Assembly (NCBI GenBank): GCA_041161475.1 | Contig: JBEAUL010000091.1 | Coordinates: forward strand, 1 to 27,674 | From: JBEAUL01 sp041161475 | GTDB taxonomy: Bacteria; Pseudomonadota; Gammaproteobacteria; UBA6186; Azoamicaceae | Direction: 5' to 3' | DNA: 27,674 bases | Part shown: positions 21,941-27,674 of the stretch, in pieces | Layout of the letters: each line of letters begins with the position of its first letter | Numbering within the stretch: the stretch's first letter is position 1 | Translations under genes and position numbers: made by a program | Notes under the pieces: generated by a model | Database searches by the model: none | Told to the model about the DNA's origin: nothing | The model's input: only the letters and a program-made list of their open reading frames with translations

Positions 21941-23803
21941 TTAATGTCCTTTGCGATGGAGAAAAAATGACATAATACCCCCTAAAGCTATTAGCAGGCC
22001 CCCAGCCCAAATCCAGCGAACAAACGGTTTATACTGAATACGCGCTGACCAGAAATCCGCGTCTAATTTTTCTCCTAGAGCAATATAGATATCTCGCCAT
22101 ACAGTGACATCCATAGCGGTTTCTGTCATGGGTATAAATTGGGCGGTAAATAAACGTTTCTCAGGCTTAATTATCGTATTATTAACGACAAATGTTGCTT
22201 CATAGGTTAAATAATTTGGACCTTCTAAAAAATTCAGTTCGGTAAAATGAATATTATTCTTAGCCAGCACTAACGAATCACCTGGTTTTATTTTTAGTTC
22301 TTTTTCGATACTGTATTGCGTATTGATTGTTACGCCCAAAATACATAACCCTACCCCTATATGTGCAATACTCATCGGTAGATAGCGTTTGTTAAAAGAG
22401 AAAAGTATTTTTAAAGTCGTTAGTAATAACCAAGTGCTGATAGAGACACCCAGCCCTACGATTATTTTTGAACCCCAGCTAGGATAAATGGGAGGGAAAA
22501 TAAAGCATACCCAAAATCCTACTAATATACTGGTGATTCCTATGGCAGCAATTGTTTTAGGAGTCTCTTTTTTTAACCGAATGGCAAGTAACCCCATTAA
22601 TCCAAATAAAGGCATACTGAGCGGTACAAACACCTGATTAAAGTAAGGAAAACCAACAGAAATTTTTTGGTGTGTAACAATTTCATATCCAATTGGAAAT
22701 AAAGTACCAATTAAAACAGTCGCACACAATACAGAAAACAAGCTGTTTTGAATGAGCAACAACCCAAGCACGGAGTGCCAGGCGAGGCTTTTATCAGACG
22801 ATTTCTGGGTAACAAAATGGGGTAATCGATATATCAGCCATGTAAGAGAAATAGACAAGGTAATACCAAGAAATACGAGCATATACTGCCCGCGTTCTGG
22901 TGAAACAGCAAAGGCATGTACCGAACTTAAAATACCCGATCGAACTAAAAATGCACCCAAAAGACTCAGTAAAAATGTTGCCATGCTAAGACAGATAAAC
23001 CAAGTAATGTATTTTTTACTCTTTTTTACCAAACCAAAGGTATGTAACAAGGCAGTACCTGTTAACCAGGGCATAAAAGAGGCATTTTCAACGGGATCCC
23101 AAAACCACCATCCACCCCACCCCAGCTCGTAGTAAGCCCACCAACTCCCCAATATAATGCCCAAGGTTAAAAAACACCAAGCAACGCATACATAAGGCTT
23201 TAGCCACGCGAACAATATTTTTTGTGTGTTAGCGTTAAACAGCAAAGCCATCACAAAAGCGAATGGCACCGAAAAACCAATTAAGCCAGCATACAAAATT
23301 GGCGGATGTAAGATAAGACCAATATCTTGAAGCAAAGGATTTAAATCTTGTCCATCAATATTTGGTAACCAATTTCTAATAAATGGATTTGATAAATGGA
23401 GTAAAAAAAGCAAAAATCCCATTTGTAAGGCACTCATCACACCCAATAATCGATTTAAAAAGATTTTGGGCAATATTTTTGATTGACAAGAGATTGCTAA
23501 AGCCCAACAACTCAATATCCATACCCATAACAAGACAGAACCCTCATGAGCGCCCCATAAAGCGGCTATCTTATACCCAATAGGTAAAGCAGAATTAGAA
23601 TGTTGGGAAACATAATATACGGTAAAGTCATCCTGCACAAAGGCATATATTAAAGCCAACACACCAAGATGAATAAAAAAAGCTTGCCCAAGAATAGATC
23701 CGCGAGTGATCACTGAAAATGGGCGATAAAAAATACCTATAATGGGTATGACTGTTAAAATAAATGCGATAATAAGACAGAAATGACCGAGCTCTGGGAT
23801 CAT
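21941..23803 (-). CDS. ccmF: Cytochrome c heme lyase subunit CcmF
   Basis: 620 aa, slightly shorter than E. coli CcmF. Many transmembrane segments; the WWD heme-handling domain is clear (GWGGWWFWDPVENASFMPWL near 225-245), with conserved His-containing LHPPILYAGLIGFSVPFA before it and a periplasmic C-terminal domain (about 510-590) before a final membrane helix. It receives heme from CcmE and joins it to apocytochrome c with CcmH/CcmI. Its ATG overlaps the ccmE stop by 4 bp; ccmH follows after 2 bp, leaving no room for ccmG. Confidence 0.96.
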   Translation of the reverse strand: MIPELGHFCLIIAFILTVIPIIGIFYRPFSVITRGSILGQAFFIHLGVLALIYAFVQDDFTVYYVSQHSNSALPIGYKIAALWGAHEGSVLLWVWILSCWALAISCQSKILPKIFLNRLLGVMSALQMGFLLFLLHLSNPFIRNWLPNIDGQDLNPLLQDIGLILHPPILYAGLIGFSVPFAFVMALLFNANTQKILFAWLKPYVCVAWCFLTLGIILGSWWAYYELGWGGWWFWDPVENASFMPWLTGTALLHTFGLVKKSKKYITWFICLSMATFLLSLLGAFLVRSGILSSVHAFAVSPERGQYMLVFLGITLSISLTWLIYRLPHFVTQKSSDKSLAWHSVLGLLLIQNSLFSVLCATVLIGTLFPIGYEIVTHQKISVGFPYFNQVFVPLSMPLFGLMGLLAIRLKKETPKTIAAIGITSILVGFWVCFIFPPIYPSWGSKIIVGLGVSISTWLLLTTLKILFSFNKRYLPMSIAHIGVGLCILGVTINTQYSIEKELKIKPGDSLVLAKNNIHFTELNFLEGPNYLTYEATFVVNNTIIKPEKRLFTAQFIPMTETAMDVTVWRDIYIALGEKLDADFWSARIQYKPFVRWIWAGGLLIALGGIMSFFLHRKGH

Positions 23804-24249
23804 TGCTTGCCTACAGTGGGACTGACAGATGTTTGTGCAGTGGGTGCATGTGTTATTTTAGGCGGAAGATAATTTTCATCGTGTTTGGCCAATAATTCTG
23901 TCGCTTTTAATACGCCATTTTCATCGATAAATCCAGTGACAACAACACCCTGCCCTTCCTTAAATAAATCAGGCAAGATACCACTGTATACGACGGGAAT
24001 ATCATGCTGATTATCCGTCAGTATAAATCGTATTTCTAAACCATGTAATCGATCTAAAGAACGTGGCTTAACAATACCCCCAAAACGCGTACTCACGCCT
24101 TGACTGACTTTTCCTGTTATTGCTTCTGTTGGGGTATAGTAAAAACTGATGTTTTCTTTTAAAGCCCGAATAATTAACCAACTGCTGAGGCCAGTCCCCA
24201 GTAATACGAGTAAGACAAATATAAGTCTTAGTGTACGATGTTTAGTCAC
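23800..24249 (-). CDS. ccmE: Heme chaperone CcmE
   Basis: 149 aa, GTG start at 24249. N-terminal membrane anchor (about 8-29), OB-fold periplasmic domain (FYYTPTEA, GVSTRFGGIVKPRSL, GQGVVVTGFID), and the heme-attachment motif LAKHDENYLPP with His123, which binds heme covalently, and Tyr127. It carries heme from CcmC to CcmF. Begins 9 bp after the ccmD stop with only GAG as ribosome binding match, suggesting coupling to ccmD. Confidence 0.96.
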   Translation of the reverse strand: MTKHRTLRLIFVLLVLLGTGLSSWLIIRALKENISFYYTPTEAITGKVSQGVSTRFGGIVKPRSLDRLHGLEIRFILTDNQHDIPVVYSGILPDLFKEGQGVVVTGFIDENGVLKATELLAKHDENYLPPKITHAPTAQTSVSPTVGKQ

Positions 24250-24258
24250 AAATTCTAC

Positions 24259-24375
24259 TCACTGATCATGTCTTTGAAATAAGCGTTGATGATCATAATA
24301 AGCTAACCAAATCTGTAAGCCCATAAAACCGGCTGTTAAGAAATAACAACCCCATATGTATTCGGCATATTGCAT
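24259..24375 (-). CDS. ccmD: Heme exporter small subunit CcmD
   Basis: 38 aa, ATG 24375 to TGA 24259. It begins MQYAEYIWGCYFLTA with one transmembrane helix (about 8-27) and ends with a charged DHQRLFQRHDQ tail, the expected CcmD shape (YxxYVW.SY). AGGAG lies 8-11 nt upstream. CcmD stabilises the CcmABC complex and releases holo-CcmE. It overlaps the 3' end of ccmC by 40 nt in another frame and precedes ccmE by 9 bp. Confidence 0.9.
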   Translation of the reverse strand: MQYAEYIWGCYFLTAGFMGLQIWLAYYDHQRLFQRHDQ

Positions 24376-25136
24376 GATGATGACTCCTTTAGTATCACTC
24401 TTACCCATTGTGCTTGTCTTTCTCGCCGGATCAATTCAGTTCGCGATCGCATGAACACCAGAGAAATATAGAATAACCCAAAACCCAGTAACATAGTCAA
24501 CAAAGGCCATAACATAGACCAAGGCATTGCAGGTTTTGCCCAGCGAGAAATGGTTGGACCTTGATGTAAGGTATTCCACCATTTTACTGAAAAATGGATG
24601 ATTGGAATATCGATTAATCCCATGAGAGCAAATATACTACAGACCTTTGCTGATAACCTCGGGGATGAAACAGCCGATCGTAAACATAAGTAACCCAGAT
24701 ATAAAAAAAATAGAATAAGTTCTGAAGTTAAGCGTGCATCCCATACCCACCAAGCACCCCACATGGGTTTTCCCCATATTGCACCGGTTGTTAAGGCCAA
24801 TAAAGTAAAGGTAGCGCCGATAGAGGCACTGCAAGTGGCTATAATATCCGCAATTTTCACCTTCCAGACTAAATATAGACAAGCGCAGATTGCGATAATG
24901 GTATAAATTCCAAGAGACAAGAAAGCACTGGGTACATGAACATATAATATACGAAAGGCGTCGCCTTGCTGAAAATCGGATGGCGCAAGATATAACGCTG
25001 CATAGGTACCAATGCTCAAACAAATGAAACTAAAACACAGCATCCACGGATACAAGCGCGAAGCCAAGACATAAAAGTATTTGGGAGAAGCAAAGCTTAT
25101 CAGTGTTTTGATGCAGTGCTTGAGCATATTACGCAT
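24336..25136 (-). CDS. ccmC: Heme exporter protein CcmC
   Basis: 266 aa, six transmembrane segments. The WWD motif WGAWWVWDARLTSE (126-139) and a flanking conserved His (His67 in YVHVPSA; another in LHQGPTI near 192) bind heme for transfer to CcmE. The start overlaps ccmB by 8 bp; ATG 25127 is an alternative that would avoid overlap. The last ~13 residues are encoded in DNA shared with ccmD, so this C-terminus is somewhat longer than usual. Confidence 0.95.
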   Translation of the reverse strand: MRNMLKHCIKTLISFASPKYFYVLASRLYPWMLCFSFICLSIGTYAALYLAPSDFQQGDAFRILYVHVPSAFLSLGIYTIIAICACLYLVWKVKIADIIATCSASIGATFTLLALTTGAIWGKPMWGAWWVWDARLTSELILFFLYLGYLCLRSAVSSPRLSAKVCSIFALMGLIDIPIIHFSVKWWNTLHQGPTISRWAKPAMPWSMLWPLLTMLLGFGLFYISLVFMRSRTELIRRERQAQWVRVILKESSSCNMPNTYGVVIS

Positions 25137-25821
25137 TTTTTAAACAAACCTTTAAAATATTTGCACCCAGTAAGGGGGAAAACAATTGCGTGAAAATCCA
25201 GAGTACACATAACCAGGTCATGCTGCCCATAACGGTATTGCCCTGTATACACCCGATTAATGTACTTATTGCCAGTAAAAGCGTAGGAACATACAAGGGT
25301 AACAATAACACACCTAATAACATGCCTGCACGAGGTAATCCCACGATTAACAAAGTACCCAAACACCCTGTGGCACTTAATATTTGGGTACCAATGGTAA
25401 CGGTGAGTAATAACATGGGCAATAAGTAAAAAGGTAAACCCAAACACAAAGCCAATAAGGGTATCAGAAAAAGCAATGGTAAAGCGGTTGCTAACCAATG
25501 AACAGTAATCTTTAGTAAAACCAATAAAGACAAGGGTATTGGACTAGATAAATATTGATCTAAAATCCCTTGTTTAAAATCTGAATAAAACACTTTGTCC
25601 AAGGAAAGCAAGATAGATAAAATGACACCAACCCAAATAATGCTCACGGCATTAACAGCCGATAATTGCCTTACTTGCCCACCCATTGATATCCCGAAGA
25701 TACTTACTACCAACAAAAAAAATAACCAACCGACAATCCAATCTACTCGACGATGCACAACACGTTTTAGTTCCAGGTAAAATAACTGTAAGGCAAAATG
25801 CCAGTAAGATAGTTTAAACAT
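25129..25821 (-). CDS. ccmB: Heme exporter permease CcmB
   Basis: 230 aa with six hydrophobic segments. Characteristic CcmB stretches: VSIIWVGVILSILLSLDKVFYSDFKQGILDQYL and HWLATALPLLFLIPLLAL, plus GTLLIVGLPRAGMLLGVLLLPLYVPTLL. It forms the membrane part of the CcmAB ABC transporter that powers release of holo-CcmE. The ATG overlaps the ccmA stop by one base (TAATG). A 26-bp near-copy of its 5' end lies upstream of the operon at 26572. Confidence 0.95.
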   Translation of the reverse strand: MFKLSYWHFALQLFYLELKRVVHRRVDWIVGWLFFLLVVSIFGISMGGQVRQLSAVNAVSIIWVGVILSILLSLDKVFYSDFKQGILDQYLSSPIPLSLLVLLKITVHWLATALPLLFLIPLLALCLGLPFYLLPMLLLTVTIGTQILSATGCLGTLLIVGLPRAGMLLGVLLLPLYVPTLLLAISTLIGCIQGNTVMGSMTWLCVLWIFTQLFSPLLGANILKVCLKNA

Positions 25822-26471
25822 TATCTTACTGCATCAATATGTGCAGTAGGTATGCCTAATTGCATATACTTCATGTTGTACATTTCAACCGTAGGCATTT
25901 GATGGGTAGCAATCATGAGACTACCCCCCTTTTGCTGATGTTCACGACACAGTGCCCAAAACATATCGCCTCGAGTGGCATCTAGGGCCGTTGTTGGCTC
26001 ATCCAGCAGCCACAATCTTGGTGACTCTAACAACAGTAAAGTCAATGCCACACATTGTTGTTGTCCTTGAGACAATTGAAACACCGGTTGATTCGCCAGA
26101 TCCCTCATTTCCCAATACGCTAAGGCCTTATGGAGTGTTGCATCTGAAAACTGTTTCCCCATACGTAAAAGCGCCTGGTAGCGAATATTATCAATGACGC
26201 TGAGTTCTAGAATCTTTGGCGGTGGGCTAGCAAGATACATCAAAAATGGATTGTCACTTTTATTACGTGTATAGACAATATTACCTTTATCGGGTAGACA
26301 AAGCCCCCCTATTACACGGAGTAAGGAAGTTTTGCCTGAGCCATTTGTGCCTGTTAACAACCAACACTCTCCTTCAGCGATAGTGCAACTGAACTGGTAA
26401 ATCAGCCAAGAACCCCCTCGGAAAATACCTAAGTCATTGATATTACATACGATAGGCTGGGACACAGTCAT
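25821..26471 (-). CDS. ccmA: Heme exporter ATPase CcmA
   Basis: 216 aa. ABC ATPase: Walker A GTNGSGKTS (41-49), signature LSQGQQQCVALTLLLL, Walker B LWLLDEPTTALD and switch ATHQ. It drives the CcmABCD complex on the cytoplasmic face. First gene of the ccm operon; AAGG lies 11 nt upstream of the ATG and an extended -10 lies about 28 bp upstream. Confidence 0.95.
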   Translation of the reverse strand: MTVSQPIVCNINDLGIFRGGSWLIYQFSCTIAEGECWLLTGTNGSGKTSLLRVIGGLCLPDKGNIVYTRNKSDNPFLMYLASPPPKILELSVIDNIRYQALLRMGKQFSDATLHKALAYWEMRDLANQPVFQLSQGQQQCVALTLLLLESPRLWLLDEPTTALDATRGDMFWALCREHQQKGGSLMIATHQMPTVEMYNMKYMQLGIPTAHIDAVR

Positions 26472-26498
26472 AAAAACATTTACCTTGTATTTTCACCC

Positions 26499-26507
26499 AT
26501 TATATCA
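26499..26507 (-). promoter_or_regulatory. ccm operon promoter (extended -10)
   Basis: TGATATAAT on the minus strand (TATAAT at 26499-26504, TG element at 26505-26507) is a perfect extended -10, about 28 bp upstream of the ccmA ATG. The position of a -35 (TATTTT) is poor, as is common for extended -10 promoters. Confidence 0.55.
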
Positions 26508-26537
26508 CTATTCAATATTTTAAAATAAATTAAAAGC

Positions 26538-26566
26538 TTGCTTTGTATCTGTTTCTACAGTAAAAT
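26538..26566 (+). promoter_or_regulatory. Promoter of the right-edge hypothetical gene
   Basis: TTGCTT (26538-26543), a 17-base spacer and TAAAAT (26561-26566). It is divergent from the ccm promoter and gives a leader of about 75 nt containing a G7 tract. Confidence 0.5.
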
Positions 26567-26649
26567 GCCAGTAAGTTAACTTAAAAAGCGCTTACTTAGG
26601 TGGGGGGGCTTTTAGATTCATAATAATGAAATACCAGTGAGAATAGTCC

Positions 26650-27674
26650 ATGTTAAACATAACAGTAAAGCATTTTTTCGACAAAAATATTTCAAAAAGA
26701 CTCCAAGATTTGTTTAAAGTAAGTAATCGAGCTTGCGATCAAGCTAAACTTGATGTGGTCACAGAACTTTTTTTTAAACACCTGCAAGAGTCTCTCGATA
26801 AATATAAAGCTGAAGACGCTAACTTTGTATGCTTAAACGATATTATCGAGGGAGTATTCCACTTTGAAGGTGCTGTTACAGAAGAGGAAGTTTCTAAAAA
26901 ACGTGATGGAATGTACGATAGCTTAGCAAAAATGCTATACAGTGCGTATGCGCATGATAAAACAGCATACGATGAATCATCGTATGTTTTTAAAATAGTG
27001 AAAAACGTGGATGAATTTATCTTAATACTGAGAGATTCGTTACAGATTGGTTACTATATGCCAAGTAACAACATAGCACGAAACGGAATTCCATTAACCC
27101 CTCATGAATGTCAATTATGGGCAAAATGGATGAACGATAACCCTTCTTTACAAATAGTATTAACTTCATTTCCTAAAAAGAACTTTCTAAAAGAATTATT
27201 CCTAGCAAAAACTTACATACAAGATAACTTCACTCAAATTAAGACTGAATTACAGCAACAAAAACATCAGATGGCTTCTGCTAAAATATTTCAAATATGC
27301 CCTAATTCAGAGAAACATTACGATACGCTGCTACAAATATCTGGCGAAATCATTACATTAAATCCAAAAGATCATCTGGCCTTAAAAAAAATGGTTTTCG
27401 TGAAAGGTAAAAGTAGATTTGATGAAGCCAACTTTTCCTTAACATACTTGTGCAACAAAGAAATATCCTTTTCACAATATAAAAAGGAAACTGAATCCTC
27501 AATATTTTGGAAATCTATTTCAGAAAATCCGAACATAGACTCAAGAAAAGTTTGGGAAACATTAAAAAATTATTATTCCATGTTAAACCATCTTAAATCA
27601 ATCGCAATCATTGATTTAATTATAAACTTTAACAGAATGTACTTTATCTCAAGATTCAATACAGAGATCACAAG
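26650..27674 (+). CDS. Hypothetical protein, 3' end outside window
   Basis: An uninterrupted frame of 341 codons from ATG 26650 to the right edge; an in-frame TAG two codons upstream fixes this as the first ATG. No signal peptide or long hydrophobic segment, so probably soluble and cytoplasmic or translocated. Composition is Lys/Asn/Glu/Phe rich and predicted largely helical. Landmarks: EGVFHFEGAVTEEE (67-80), GYYMPSNNIARNGIPLTPHE (134-153) and a possible TPR-like helix pair around ISGEIITLNPKDHLALKKM (about 230-255). No family recognised. The ribosome binding site is weak (GAGAA). With the LRR gene at the other edge it is the second effector-like frame of the window; a virulence role is speculation. 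Confidence 0.75.
   Translation, partial: MLNITVKHFFDKNISKRLQDLFKVSNRACDQAKLDVVTELFFKHLQESLDKYKAEDANFVCLNDIIEGVFHFEGAVTEEEVSKKRDGMYDSLAKMLYSAYAHDKTAYDESSYVFKIVKNVDEFILILRDSLQIGYYMPSNNIARNGIPLTPHECQLWAKWMNDNPSLQIVLTSFPKKNFLKELFLAKTYIQDNFTQIKTELQQQKHQMASAKIFQICPNSEKHYDTLLQISGEIITLNPKDHLALKKMVFVKGKSRFDEANFSLTYLCNKEISFSQYKKETESSIFWKSISENPNIDSRKVWETLKNYYSMLNHLKSIAIIDLIINFNRMYFISRFNTEIT

Noticed and set aside
25100..25498. Alternative minus-strand frames over ccmB and ccmC
   Set aside because: They are out of frame with clearly conserved Ccm proteins.
26594..26615. G7 tract in the leader as a phase-variation switch
   Set aside because: It lies outside any coding frame and between promoter and start without altering their spacing in an obvious functional way; kept only as a note.
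1..27674. tRNA, rRNA or CRISPR array
   Set aside because: No cloverleaf-like segment, rRNA stretch or regularly spaced repeats were recognised when reading the spacers; an Infernal/tRNAscan run was not possible.

Overview
The window reads as chromosome of an AT-rich gammaproteobacterium (roughly 40% G+C by eye). The run smc-zipA-ligA, with the gammaproteobacteria-restricted ZipA, gives the class. A leucine-rich-repeat protein with an F-box-like N-terminus, a plastid/chlamydial-type dicarboxylate translocator and a short biotin ligase suggest a host-associated or intracellular lifestyle, perhaps near Legionellales; that placement is inference.

Layout. 1-1025: 3'-truncated F-box-like/LRR protein (minus). 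1152-1808: membrane-anchored, degenerate MsrA homologue. 1897-7530: three-gene tripartite RND efflux operon on the minus strand (TolC-like outer membrane factor, membrane fusion protein, HAE1 permease), with overlapping genes. 7552-8097: Cys-rich hypothetical frame on the plus strand without an ATG, closed by a strong dyad shared with the convergent YbiT-type ABC-F gene (8159-10057). 10157-10369: small lipoprotein. 10693-17674: housekeeping block on the minus strand, smc, zipA, ligA, birA. 17959-19410: DASS-family translocator on the plus strand with a textbook terminator. 19461-21012: a PhD/YefM-PIN toxin-antitoxin operon whose toxin gene is split by an 837-bp IS5-family element with a 3-bp target duplication; removing the IS and one TAA restores a full PIN frame. 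21088-26471: System I cytochrome c maturation operon ccmA-B-C-D-E-F-H-I (minus), including an unlisted-size 38-aa ccmD and with no ccmG in the usual ccmF/ccmH position. 26650-27674: 3'-truncated hypothetical protein (plus) with its own sigma70-like promoter.

How the genes work together. The RND genes form one drug/solute exporter across both membranes. The Smc/ZipA/LigA/BirA block covers chromosome organisation, division, DNA joining and biotinylation. The ccm genes export heme, load it on CcmE and ligate it to apocytochromes c. The toxin-antitoxin operon sits directly after ccmI, and its toxin is now broken while antitoxin and operator look intact. Two unassigned, effector-like long frames run off the two window edges.
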